NCBI RefSeq assembly: GCF_963675165.1
Contig: NC_087390.1
Location: 3,734,001 to 3,798,000, forward strand
DNA: 64,000 bases
Direction: 5' to 3'
Source of the DNA: Halichondria panicea
Lineage: Eukaryota > Porifera > Demospongiae > Suberitida > Halichondriidae
The notes under the pieces were generated by a model. It was not told the origin of the DNA and searched no databases. It saw only the letters and a list, made by a program, of their open reading frames with translations. The translations under genes were made by a program, and so were the position numbers. Shown here one piece after another: positions 34,647 through 46,300 of the stretch (its first letter is position 1; each line of letters opens with the position of its first letter).

Positions 34647-37600
34647 TTAGTGTTGCCCGTCAACCCCAAGGGTAAGTTGTTGCTTCAACAGCATCTTGCC
34701 TGTCATACACTCCATACCGTGTGGGGTAGATTCACTAATCATGGCCATTGTAGACTCTTCAATTGCAGTATGAAGCAGCTCCAAAGCAACCTGGTCTTCT
34801 CTCTTTAACCGCAGACTCTGATTTGTAAACTTGATAACTTTGTCAACATTCCCACTTAGAAGGCACGTTAAAGCAATTGATATTAAAGTGGTAGATTCGT
34901 TAGGACACAATTGCAAAGCAAATTCATGCATTTGCAAAGATTCTTCATACTTACCAAGCTTGCGCATTACATGGCCTAGATTGTTGTACACTGGCTCCCA
35001 TTCAGACAATGTGACATTTGGATCGATTGAACGCAAGTGTTTTACAGCTAGTTGGAGGTAACTTTCGGATTTGTCGTACTCACCATTGTTGAAAAGCATC
35101 ACTCCAACCTCTTGGAGTAGAATTGGATTGTGAGGAGATATGGAGAGAGCATTTTTCATAAACTTTGTACTTGTTGCCATGGCGCAAGTTAAATAATACT
35201 CACGGCCTAAGAACATAAGGGGAAGGTGAGATCCCTGCATGATCCTTGCTGCAGCGGCAAAAGCGGCTCTAGCCTGATCTCTCTCACCTTCAGAAGCAAG
35301 TGAAATGCCAAAAGCCATGTGGGCCGGAACAAAATTAGCATCTAAGCTGATAGACTTACTAAGGTACTTTCTTGCTACTTGATGCTTTTGTAACGCGATG
35401 TAATAGCAGCTGACTGCATACCAAGCAAGTGCAGACTTGGGAAATGTATTGACTAGTTGATGTCCAATAGTGAACAGTTCAGAAACAAACGATCTACAAA
35501 CACAACATACTATGTGAAGATGCAAAGCATGTCGATGGTATGGGTCGAGTTTCAGAATCCGGGAAGTGTGGGTATAACACGCATCAATATTCATAGCATC
35601 TAAGTAATAGTCAGCAACATCTGACAAAACATCTGCATTGGTTTGAAGAGATTCGATACACGAAGGAAGCTCTACATCTTGAGTTAGATGACTTGCACGG
35701 GTATGGCTTAGTTTTCGTTGATACAATGCTTTCAAAGCTGCTTCTTCAGGGTGGGAACATTGCTTTTTGAAGGGCATAGATAAGAGCAATTGCTTTTCAT
35801 CTTTAGCAGAAAGAAAATGATACAGACATAATTTATCAAGAGCTTCTTCACAAAAAACATCAACAACAAGAGCTTTTTTGTAGCATTCCATTGCCGAAGG
35901 AAGGTCACCTAGCCCTTCATGGGCAGCACCGCGTAGGACCAATGATGCACTTTCAAGATCTCCAAGCGACAGCACCTACAAATAAACATCATGAACATCA
36001 TGAAGAATCGAATGAAAAAGTTTCATCAGCATAATAAAGTAATTAACTGTGACTGTTGATTGCTCAAAATTACTACAGTTGAGGGGGGACTGTCACTGGC
36101 CAGCATGCATCAGAGGAGGCTGGAACCACTTGACCTTAGTTAAATAAGGTCACTAATTGGATTTCTCCAAATTTTCTGCAGACTACTTCTGGCCTAGTTG
36201 TAAGTGTTTGAACGTTACTACATGTATGCCTCGGTGTACGCATGCATGCGCAAAGTGAGTCAGTGCGTTTGTGGGTGTAGAGTTTCAAGATGCATGAAGT
36301 GCAATTAAGAGTTTCTATAGGCTTCTAATCACGTTTTCTTAGATAGCAGTTTGTGGATTAACAAAATAATGTCTAGTTATAGCTAGGTATGCTTAATATA
36401 TACGCTATTGTAGAACAGTACGTAGCAAAACTTGATGTGTTGCTACTACTCTTACAGACACTGATGTGAAGGTGTCTATGGGATTAGAAGCCCAAATGCA
36501 CTGATTTAGTACTCCAAGCGTAGCTAGGGTACTGCTGAGAGCTTCTAAATCACACGGACACCGAGAGATACTAGATACTATTGCGCATGCGCAAACCATT
36601 CCTCAAGGCTTGACTACAATACAACAAGTTAACTAGCTTACAACCGAGTAAGTTGCAGGTATAATAAGTATCTTCTCTGAGGCACTTTTCCCATTTGTAG
36701 ATCGTATCAACTAGTTAGTAGTTAGCTCTGCACTACAATTTTCCTGGCTCAGCATGTTGATGCTGGTGTGATGTTGTCTGGCTTTAATGTACAAGAATAT
36801 CACGTGACAGGTACTTCCGCTCTAGACATTGTAGTTGCATGAACTCCACAAATCCCTGTAGCTATTAATAGACCAGTTGCATATAAGCTAAAGATTGTAC
36901 TGAGCTGGTAATTACCTTGTGACGTCACGGTTGGATGCCATCGTGGGCGTTAGATCTATGCATAAGTTATCGTAATAAGTTATCGTAACTTTGAATTTTA
37001 CACGTGCACTGTGCGCATGCTATTCAATGTATCCCAGTGTAAACAATTTCTGCTGAATCTGCAGTTCTCCATGTGCAAGTTAGTCTTTGTTGCAAGTCAA
37101 ACGATTGTAGATTGTAGATTGTCCACAAATTCTGAACACTCTTTTGAACAAAGACTAACTTGCACTTGGAGAACTGCAGATTCAGCAGAGATTGGTTCAA
37201 CTGGGATACAGGATGCGCACAGTGCACGTGTAAGATATCAATTTATGAATTTTACAATGACTTGTGTATAGATCTATCGCCCACGACGGCATCCAGGCGT
37301 GACGTCACAGCAATTAAAAGCTGATAGCTCTTACATGCAAATAGTGATCGACCATGATCATTGCTAACATTTTCCACTTTTTTGCACCAATAATACTACA
37401 ATTAATAGCTAGATGAATCTAGTAGCTTCATGTTTGGTGCCTCCACCGAGGCATTAGCACCAGCGTTGCTTTCATTTTCAGGGGTGGTCAATTTATTTTT
37501 TGCCAATTTTGCTTCAAAGCAGAGATAAAAGTCAGTGCTCTTGTGCTAGACTTGAGACCACGAGTGGCTTGTTATCGACATCAGCGCAAGAGTACTGACC

Positions 37601-40600
37601 TTAACCCTTTCCCTGCTTTAGTGGCATGGCAACTCCTAATGTGTCTGTTTATAGATAGTAGAGGAAGGGGATTGGAAACGGGATCACATGAGCTTATGCT
37701 TGCAACGTAAGGCCAGTGCGTGCTGCAATCAATAGACTTGAACTGAGGTGTGATTTTACTAGTTTTGAGGTCAAGAGAAGCTTTTGAAAAGAAGCAAATG
37801 AGAGGACACTAGGTAAGTAAAGAATAGCCCTAAAATTTGTCTTGAGGTATGGCTAGGTACAAAATGTAACATTATTACTAGCTAAAAGTCATGTTCACTC
37901 TTGGTAGCACACAACATTTGAAGATCTTAAAACACTAGCTTCTCCTTTTTATTTGTGGTACGAACGACTTATGAATTGCATCTATTGTAAATGAATGAAC
38001 ACAGTAGTAGTACATGATGGTATTTTATTGATTCAGCTATAATAATTATATTGGAAGTGGGGATATCATACTTCTTGAGTTATTGGCCGATTTGTTGATT
38101 TTCACTAGCCATCTTTGCGGGGGAGCTTCACTAAGCTGAGTTTATATTCGAGACTCAGCAATATTAAAGATCAATGTCCATATTATTGCTTCCAATCCAT
38201 TAGATTTTGAAAATCACTATTCATGCTCTGATTTTGTCACCGCAGTGTTGATGTGTGGCAAGAACTTGGACTAAGAAATCATTGATAATTCACGTTTAGA
38301 CCTTTTTTTTTGCTTATACCTTTTATTGATTGCTTATTGTAGCCTCGTTCCCAGGGTCTCCTTTTTTCTGTTCTTTGTCACAATCGTTCAATAAGATAAA
38401 ATACGGTATTAATTGGAGGAATAAAGAAAGAATAGAGGTAAAGTTAAGAAAAAAGAGTGCCTGGTATGCGAAGTCGCGTGACGGTAGAAGGGTGAAATTG
38501 AGTGTGGAGGTAGATACTGGACTGCCCCCACACCTCTATCTCAATGACTAAAAACTTTGTGCAGGACTGGTTGATGGACGTACATGCATGACTATCGATT
38601 TGGAATTGGCAAGCAGTTTAATGTGTTATACAAGCTTGCTAGCTGTACCTACTAGTACTAGATTGTCTAGATCTAGCTAGATTCTACGATTCAGATAATC
38701 TATATTCAGTTTTGTTGTGCCATGCTGAGCAAGATCTGCTAGACTAAATAGCTTAGTTATCATTATCATCTAGGTAGCTACTAAGCTACTTGCTATCAGA
38801 GCTGGGCATGCTGGTTCTGCACTGAGCTTGGTCTCTCAGTTTGCTCCTAGATCCTGGCCTTGGTAGAATGCGTGGGCAAATACTCTACGTCACGATTGTG
38901 GGCTACATATCGCCCACGTTCATAAAAATGTATGTGGATCACGCGACTTCGCACACCAGGCTTTACATTTTCTTTCACATCAATCATGTCCTTCTTTAGT
39001 GTGTCCCATCATCTCTAGCTCATCTATATTGAGAGAACAGACAAGAACAAAAAAAAGCCTGGGGACGAGGCTATGCTTATTGTTGTCTATGCATGATCAT
39101 AAGCTTGCTCAAGCTCTTAGTTTAGCATAAACTGCCATTTGTGCACAAAAAGTTTATTGCAAGCTCAGCACTTTAAGTTGCATCCATGGTCGCGGCTATA
39201 ATTGAGGTCGCAACACGGACTGTCCGTGTGAAATAGTGTTAATTGCCTGTGTTTCCAATCCCCTTCTTCTACTGTCTATGGTCTGTTCCAGCTGTAACTG
39301 CACAATGCGACGAAAACTAACAGCTTCTATAGGCTTCTAGCCACGTTCTCTTAGATTTTGATTCATGGATTAGCTAACTAAAGCTTCTTTCTCGAGTTAT
39401 GGCTAGTTTGATTCACATTGAAGGCTGTTGCAGTCTCTTTAGAATCTTTCATATCATCGATCATCTGTTCGCACAAACTTTCTATTCAACCTATGAATTA
39501 GCCTTGCACTAAAGTGCTAGCTTTTTGCTAGCTACAGGAGTCAGAAAAGATCTGTTAGAGCAGCTATGAAAGATTCTGAAGAGACTGCAACAGCCTTCAA
39601 TGTGAGTCAAACTAGCCATAACTTGAGAAGTTTGCTAATCCACGAAAAAATCCAAGAGAACGTGGCTAGAAGCCTATATAGAAACTGTTAGTTTTCGTCG
39701 CATTGCAACCGTTGAGCAGTTACAGTTGGAATACACACACATACACAGACACACAGTCAACTTTATCGTATCCCTCGTGCGGCTACGCCTCGAGGCATAA
39801 AGAATGATGCCAAAAGCACGAAGTTTAAAAGCTAAATTTAATGACAGCTTCATCAGTAGAGCCTTGCACCTCTCTTAATTCTCACTCTTGCAGCTACCAA
39901 TAGCTAGCGTTCTAGTGCCTACACTCCATGGAGAAGTTTTGCTATGAACTCTTCTGAAAAAGCTACAATAACCAGTGGCGGATCTAGAAAAAGTGGTAGG
40001 TACATGTAGGTGCTGAGAATTAGAGGTAAGGAGAATCCTGCGCGGTAGCGCGGATAGTTACGCCCCTTTTGACGTCATTTCCGGTGGGTGCGGTATCAAT
40101 GTGCATGACATTTTTTAGGTGTGGTTTGCATTTCAGAGGTTCCTTGCACTCCGTATTTAATACTTACCGAGTCTAGTCTGCACAGCAGTGCAGCTGTCAA
40201 GCTTTTATCATAAGACACTACTGTAATAGGTCTACAGCTACTTAGCTAGCTAGTACCAAGTCTGAGAGTGACTTCCACAGCCAATGGGTGAGACACAAAG
40301 ATAATTATTTGTCCAAGGTCAGGGGGGTGCTAAAGCACCCTCTGCTACCTGCTAGATCCGCCCCTGATAACATTCCAAGAAAGCGCATAACTCGAGAACA
40401 GGAAGAAGCTATCACATCCGAAAAAGCTGCAATGGCATTCCAAGTAAGCAAAACTAGGCATATATATATAACTCGAGAACCAATGATTAAATCATTTTTA
40501 TTAAAACATTTAATTTTAATTTTTGTTAAGAGCACGATACTGAAAATCAAGACTGCCTGCAACTTAGTCTAATAACAATGCACATATGTATGCATGACCC

Positions 40601-43600
40601 TTTACGACAGGACAAAATTAATTCTTAGTATAGTACACTTTTGTAGATGTAGATTTAGGACTGCATTCAGGATTTTGGGTCAGATGCCAAACTAAGGGAG
40701 GGCATGCTAGCTTAGATCAATTCTGGCGCAATTTCAGCTCATAGTAGCTATCAATTTAGTGACAATCATCATTACATGATTGTAGTGTTAGGTGCGCAGA
40801 ATATAATAACTATAGCTGTTCAAAACTAAACTGACTATACCTAAATGTACCTCAGCTTCCTAATAAATACTATTGTATCAAAATCAAATCCCAGGGGGGG
40901 AGCGAAATACCCCCAATGTAGCCCTGCCCGGGGTTATATTACTCATGCACGAGGGATGTACAGCTAATACAACTATCCTGGGTCAGGCATGTACTGTATT
41001 TACAACAGTAGTACACAATAAGAAATAAATTCATCATGGAATTTTTAACGTCAGTTACCCACCCTATCTGATATCATGCAGAAGGCCATAAACCTACTTC
41101 ATGTGACTTGACACCATCCTCCTCAGAGAATCTCTTTTGGCCAAGTGGTGAAGTGTCCGTTTTTGGAGTAGCTAAAATGGTTATAACTTCTTCCCATTCT
41201 TCACATTCAGCAAAACATCTGCAAAAAAAAAACTTTAGCGCATGAAAAGAAACCTAACGACATACAGTTGCGCCTCGATTATCGGAACCCTGATCATCCG
41301 AATTCTCGACATCTGGATGAAAGATTCGACCACCTACTCGCGTGTGCGCTTAAGTATCCACATGCTTGTGTTGCTGACTAGCAGAAAGCGCTTTATCCTA
41401 GCCTCACTCTTGCAGCCACCAATAGCTAGCGTTTTAGCTATCGAGCTACACTGTACATGTAACTAGAGTAGCAACAATGCATGGACAAGATTTAATTGCT
41501 ATGCACTCTGGCTGCAATATGGCATTCCAAGTAAGCAAAACTAGGCATAACTTGAGAATCAAGCATTATGTTGCAAATCCACGAACGAAAACATGACTAG
41601 AAACCTATAGAAACTCCTACTTTCATCCTTGAGCAGCTGTAGCAGTCTACACACACACACAGACAGACACAAAAACCGTATTTCTCGCTTGCGAATGCGC
41701 ACCGAGGCATAATTATTGATGGGTATGGATTATTTCTGGTATCCGAATATTTCAGTCATCCGGATGACGTGAGGGCACCAGGTATTCGGATAATCGAGGC
41801 TCAACTGTACATGTAATAAAAATAAATGTCGCCTCATCATAATTATCATACATTGTAATAATTCAACATAAAAATTCACGCTATAATAATACATGCAGGA
41901 GCAGATAACAGAACGAGCGTCTTTTAATAATAATTACCGTATATGCTCGATCAGAGGCCGCTCTTGTATAAAGGCCGCACTCAAATAGTAGCCTCCCTTG
42001 CTAGCAAAATGAAACATTTAGTAGCCGCTCTCAAATAGTAGCCTCAGTGAACTTTGACTCTAGCATTTCTGCACGTGGCAGCCAAAAAAATTATTACTAG
42101 CAGCTAGCTACGTCTACATGTACGTAGCTATGAGTAGCAGCTTGTTAGTGCTTCACAAAGACTTTCTCATGGTAGAGTTCAAGTTTATGCAGGTGAAAAC
42201 AACTTTTGATGACAAACTAAATTATCTGGAGCTAATAAACGCCGCTCTTGAACAGTGGCCCCTCTTGAATTGTAGCCTCCTCTTCCAGCAAAATGAAACA
42301 TTTAGTAGCCGCGGCTCCTGATCAAGCATATACGGTATGTTGGGAATCGCACCTCGTGCAAGTTTGCAAAGTATGACCTTATAATAGTATACAAAACCAC
42401 AAAGTGGGTGATAATCATCTGCGGGCGAGTGCTAATTGAGCTGACGGTGCAATTAGTAGCTTTAGGTCTGGTATTAAGCTCTCTCTCTTTATAAGGTTAG
42501 GGTAAATTGTTTGCTCATTAATTATTCATGAGCGTAGATCTAGTGATCTCAAGCAGCTAGAATGAGCTGGAAGTCCAGCTGAAAGGCAGATGGCTCGAAT
42601 ACAAAATTTTAATAGATAGTTTAGCTAGGTGCTACTGTAACGTGTCATGGGCGTGCCCCTTAAATGCGCATGTGCGTTGCAGCTGTTACTATGGAGACAG
42701 GCCCGTTTATCTTCTGCGCATGCGCAGACAACCATGTGGTACTGCTGTTTATCAATAAAGTGGAAGGCGTGGTTTATCTATTCGTACAGTATACTAAAAG
42801 CTCATGAATAATTAATTTCTCATCACAATAATAATTATTATTGTAATAGGTCCCATTCAGCTCTCTTGCTTGGGTCTCTAGGAAGTCTATGAAAGGAGAT
42901 ATAATTATAGTTGTCTCTTGTCTTTATGTTTCCCTTATTTATGTCCACTCTTTTGACTTGCAACAAATACTATAACTTGCACATGGAGAACTGCAGATTC
43001 AGTAGAAATTTTTTCTACTGGATAGCATGCGCACAGTGCACGTGTAAAGTCTCAAAAATGTTACGATGACTTGTGCATAGATCTAACACCCACGACGGCA
43101 TCCAGCTGTGACGTCACAGCAATTAAAGGCTGATTAGCTCTTACATGCAACTGGTCTATTACTAGCCTCGATCCCAGGCCGCACTTCACTCAGGGAAGTG
43201 GGCCTGGTATCGATTGCTTGCGCATGTGCTAATATCCCCCCAGTATCTGGGGGCTTTGGATAACATCGTACATGCTCAGTAAAATAATGACATCACAACA
43301 AACGGAAGTGGATTGAAGGAACTAGATAGAAAGTTCGATAGAAGGTTTCTAGCCCACCGGATAGCATTCTCTGATAGCTACCCTTAGCGTGCTATGTTAA
43401 CAAAAGACTCACAGCCTGCAACAGTGTGGATGACGATCGTCTGAACGGACTGAAAGCCGACAAGAGCCTACATGGACAGGCCACGCCCATTTAACACTAA
43501 CTTTGGGGAAAGTCTAATATACATGTACTACTGCTACTGATTGTATCAGAAGAAAATAGCTGTACAACAAACCTACACAGCTCTGTCTCTAGCTTTTAGG

Positions 43601-46221
43601 ATATTTTCTCGGATGAATTCAGTATTATAGGAAATTTTACGGGAAAAAAGATCCCAATAATTTTGCGCATGCGCAAGCAGTCGATAGCAAGCCTTCTTTT
43701 CTATGGAAGCCGGTGAAGGAGGCTAGTCTATTACAAGACATAATTATTATGCCTTGTAATCCAATGAATTGGTCTGAGGTTAGCTGGAAAAACTGAAGAT
43801 TTTGGCGTCAGTTTTGTTGACTGCATAGTTTCCAGGTTGCTTTTCTCACCAGTATTCGACACCTGAAGAAGGCGACTCGAAGACATCTTGTTCTTGCAAA
43901 AAATCTAGATCCTTATCACTACTCCACAGTTGCCACTCTCTTAGGAACATTTTTTCGAGCGGCCCTGTCCCTTTTCGTATAATAAGAAACAGCAGACAAT
44001 ACGTTAAGCATAGATAGAAGAAGGAAAGGGATTGGAAACGCATCACGTGATGCTCTACCAATTGTACGTGTGACGCCATAACATAATTTTAGAGGGTAGT
44101 TGCGCTACTGGAAGTCAAGCCAAGGAGAGCATTCCTGTAGTAGATATAGCCACCAACATACATGTGCTAAGTATAAGCATTGTTCAATGTCACACATAAG
44201 TGATAAATTGTTGTATAAATATAATGTCATGATTGGTGTCTTCTATCCATGGGTGTGTTTATCGTAGAAATCACAAAACTCTAAAAGACTCCCAGAAGCT
44301 TTCAGGGAGTCTAAATCGTCTCTCTGGCAGTTAACGTCTTCTCTTCTTCTTCAAGATGAAATACAAATTTGCTCTTCTTGTTACCCGAGGTGCGCATGGG
44401 CGGCCATGGGTATAGTAATCTGTTGGTCTGTTTGTTTGTCACAGGTATATCTACTCACCTGGGTACCACAGCACTGCATTCACAGAACAATATCTTGGTT
44501 TAAATAGTGGCAGATTTTGATATTAAAGCTTCATTGTCGAGCAAAAGCTAAGAAGCTTGAACTTGCACGTTGGCAGCTAGCTATAGCTACACGTGGCCTT
44601 GATTACGTGGCCTTGATTACGTAGTTGCAGCTAAAGTAGGAACAATTGAATAAGATAGTAGAAAGCTAAAATTGTGACTGGTTGTTGGCTGACTCTGGAT
44701 CCTATACTCCAGCCTGGCAGGAGCCATATTCTCTAAGTCTAAGACTCCAGGCTTCTTTGCTGTGATCCCAGTCCACAGTGCATGTCTAATGTGACATGTA
44801 CCATTTCAGCATGCCTCCAGTCTGGTTTAGTTTTATGGCTCTTGAGTTGCTGTGCTAGTCATACATGCTACATGCACTGCATTAATCATGCACTCTTCTG
44901 GTTTCTTGCTCTAGTGTTAATATTATCTTCGTTTGTTCTTTGAGGTTTCCATCAAATTCCATGTGGAAACAGGTTAAATTATTGTGCGTTAGGGGTTAAG
45001 TATGGCATTTGCTTTCATATATGACACAACAGGATTTCTACTGCGTTTCCAATCCCTTTCTTTCTTCTTCTATCTATGGTTAAAGGGGGGTTTCCTGATG
45101 CTAGGAATTGTCGCAGAGTGATCATTGCCAGATGAGAGCCATTTTACTAACTGAACTAACTAGCATCGAAAAATGTCTGAAACGCTTATACTTACACCCA
45201 AACACCCAAAGTAGATAAGAGTAAGAGTGTTGAACTCCTGTTGTGGAACGCATTTGCATAAAAACCAGAGTATCACTTGGAATGGCCTTACTTAATGTTC
45301 TAAGCGCCACGCCACTCCAAGTGATACTCTGGTTTCTGGTCCTGAAGTTTCACTAATTGCAAGGGGGCGGGCGGGTGGCTTTTCTTATTATGCCATTTTC
45401 ACCTTTTATTTTGCATTATTTATCGCACTATTTTTGTAACACATCGACATTCTGCGCATGCGTAGAAATTAATCCAAGAACAAAATCTGATGCGGGCGGT
45501 AGACCAGAAACCAGAGTATCACTTAGACTGGAAACCACTCCCCTTCTCTCGGGAGAAAGGGACTGGCAAGCTGCCGTGTTGAGAGTTGTCCTAGTGCGTG
45601 AGGAATGTCACGCTGCCACAAGAATGTAAAACGTCACAAATACTCATGTGCCACTGCCCACACGTTAACTATTACTGCACAAAATATTATCGGCCTCGAG
45701 TACAAGTACAACACTGGCAGTCTGTTATCGAGGCTGAAATAATATCACCCACGCATTTTGTGGTTTGTTCTAATTGCATTCCAACGGGACAACTCTCAAC
45801 ACGGCACTTGCCAGTCCCCAGAGCAATGGGATAACTCAACACGGCAACTTGCCAGTCCCCAGAGCCCAGAGCGAAGGGAGTGGTTTCCAGTCTAAGTATC
45901 ACTGGAGTGGCTTTATAAGCACCAAATTGTCTGCCACAGGATATGGCACTGTAATTATAAAATACGGTAGCAATAGACTCACCTTGCAGCTAAGTATCTC
46001 AATGTGCTACTTCGATGAAGAAGTGTCCGTGTCGTACTGGACTCCAAGCAATGAATGGCTCTTCTGTACTCCTTACAAGTGAACAAGGACTGAATATAGA
46101 CCACAAGATCTTCGAGAGCACCGTTAGATAGAGACAAGGCTTTATCAGCCCAGTAAAGTGCTGAATTATTCAGCTGTTGTGCTCCATACTTACGAGCAAG
46201 TTCTCTTGCCCGAGGCAACAT
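34647..46221 (-). CDS. CDC16: CDC16 / APC6, TPR subunit of the anaphase-promoting complex, 3 exons, complete
   Basis: APC6 is a TPR scaffold of the APC/C, the ubiquitin ligase that triggers anaphase and mitotic exit. Exons in transcript order: 45983-46221, 41098-41218, 34647-35975; total 562 residues (human 620). Exon 1 starts at ATG 46221, the first in-frame ATG after an upstream stop, and contains NNSALYWADKALSLS and LRYLAAR. Exon 2 adds CFAECEEWEEVITIL. Exon 3, one 1.33-kb exon, holds most TPRs: VLRGAAHEGLGDLPSAMECY, KQLLLSMPFKKQC, YLSKSISLDANFVPAH, MFLGREYYLTC, HNPILLQEVGVMLFNNGEY and WEPVYNNLGHVMRKLGKYEE. The order and spacing of these match CDC16 and exclude CDC23, CDC27 and APC7. The C-terminal tail after the last TPR is short. 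Both introns are about 5 kb and full of inverted-repeat elements. Confidence 0.94.
36225..36430. mobile_element. Family C repeat, copy in CDC16 intron 2
   Basis: It starts TATGCCTCGGTGTACGCATG and continues with TTTCTATAGGCTTCTAATCA and ACGTTTTCTTAGAT. A block at 36112-36165 (GAGGCTGGAACCACTTGACC) just before it matches 16917-16960. Confidence 0.55.
36868..37341. mobile_element. Family K foldback element, copy 1
   Basis: The ends are inverted (GACCAGTTGCATATAAGCT / AGCTCTTACATGCAA). The arms pair through GTGACGTCACGG, GCCATCGTGGGCG, TAGATCTATGCATAAGT, CACGTGCACTGTGCGCATGC, TCTGCTGAATCTGCAG and GTGCAAGTTAGTCTTTG. The stem is over 150 bp per arm with under 60 bp of loop, near 37105-37140. A one-armed copy is at 42974-43158. 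The loop-side open frames are shadows of the palindrome. Confidence 0.75.
37651..39281. mobile_element. Family G inverted-repeat element, copy 1 (CDC16 intron 2)
   Basis: The left end ATAGATAGTAGAGGAAGGGG is followed by ATTGGAAACG; the right end GTTTCCAATCCCC is followed by TTCTTCTACTGTCTATGG. About 1.63 kb. The interior has no recognised coding sequence. Three further paired copies and one nested pair lie between 44.0 and 51.8 kb. Confidence 0.6.
39285..39800. mobile_element. Two family C repeats in head-to-head inversion
   Basis: CAGCTTCTATAGGCTTCTAG near 39328 is matched in reverse by CTAGAAGCCTATATAGAAAC near 39673, with arms of about 190 bp either side of TTAGCCTTGCACTAAAGTGC. The right end finishes GTGCGGCTACGCCTCGAGG. 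It may be one long foldback element. Confidence 0.55.
41400..41720. mobile_element. Family C repeat, copy in CDC16 intron 1
   Basis: TAGCCTCACTCTTGCAGCCA, AGGCATAACTTGAGAATC, TAGAAACCTATAGAAACTCC, GCAGCTGTAGCAGTCTACAC and CTCGCTTGCGAATGCGCACC follow in the family order. It starts about 180 bp from CDC16 exon 2. Confidence 0.55.
41935..42340. repeat. Inverted repeat with TATATGCTCGATCAG-type ends
   Basis: CCGTATATGCTCGATCAGAG at 41939 and TCCTGATCAAGCATATACGG at 42317 are inverted. Inside, ACATTTAGTAGCCGC and TAGTAGCCTC recur on both sides. Probable MITE in CDC16 intron 1. Confidence 0.55.
42974..43158. mobile_element. Family K, one-armed copy
   Basis: It matches the right arm of 36868-37341 (AACTTGCACATGGAGAACTG, CAGTGCACGTGTAA, CCCACGACGGCATCCAGC, GTGACGTCACAGCAATTAAA) and ends in TTACATGCAACTGGTCTATT, the preserved terminus. 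Confidence 0.7.
43163..43727. mobile_element. Family U/Q inverted-repeat element, about 565 bp
   Basis: It begins CTAGCCTCGATCCCAGGCCG and ends GCCGGTGAAGGAGGCTAG. Inner arms GATTGCTTGCGCATG and GCGCATGCGCAAGCAGTCGA also pair. The interior is shared with 19790-20015. Non-coding. CDC16 intron 1. Confidence 0.6.
44009..45079. mobile_element. Family G inverted-repeat element, copy 2 (CDC16 intron 1)
   Basis: The ends are CATAGATAGAAGAAGG ... GGGATTGGAAACG and CGTTTCCAATCCC ... TTCTATCTATGG. A family J repeat lies inside at 44385-44640. The minus-strand open frame at 43846-44079 crosses the left end and was not accepted as an exon. Confidence 0.6.
45263..45337. repeat. Hairpin, CDC16 intron 1
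   Basis: CCAGAGTATCACTTGGAATG and CACTCCAAGTGATACTCTGG are complementary arms around about 30 bp. The arm sequence recurs at the outer ends of the larger hairpin at 45505-45914. Confidence 0.6.
45505..45914. repeat. Large inverted repeat, CDC16 intron 1
   Basis: Outer arms start CCAGAAACCAGAGTATCACT and AAACCACTCCCCTTC and pair with GAAGGGAGTGGTTTCC and TAAGTATCACTGG. Inner arms pair through GGGACTGGCAAGCTGCCGTG. The right arm holds a tandem duplication of CTCAACACGGCA..TTGCCAGTCCCCAGAGC. It ends 68 bp from exon 1. Confidence 0.6.
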
Positions 46222-46300
46222 GGCGTGCCAGTGTAAGATTTGGTCCTCCCGAATTTTGTCCAATAGACCTATCGGCAGCTACGTGGGCAGTTGGTTGGAC

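Noticed and set aside
36405..36599. Minus-strand open frame with a GTAAGA donor as a CDC16 exon
   Set aside because: No similarity to CDC16 and no missing segment between exons 2 and 3; it lies within CDC16 intron 2.
37011..37271. Open frames on both strands with near-identical protein sequence
   Set aside because: They are the two arms of the family K palindrome read in opposite directions.
43846..44079. Minus-strand open frame (GPLEKMFLREWQLWSSDKD) as a possible CDC16 exon
   Set aside because: The phase does not join the 34647-35975 exon, and the exon at 41098-41218 fits CDC16 sequence and phase fully, leaving no gap.
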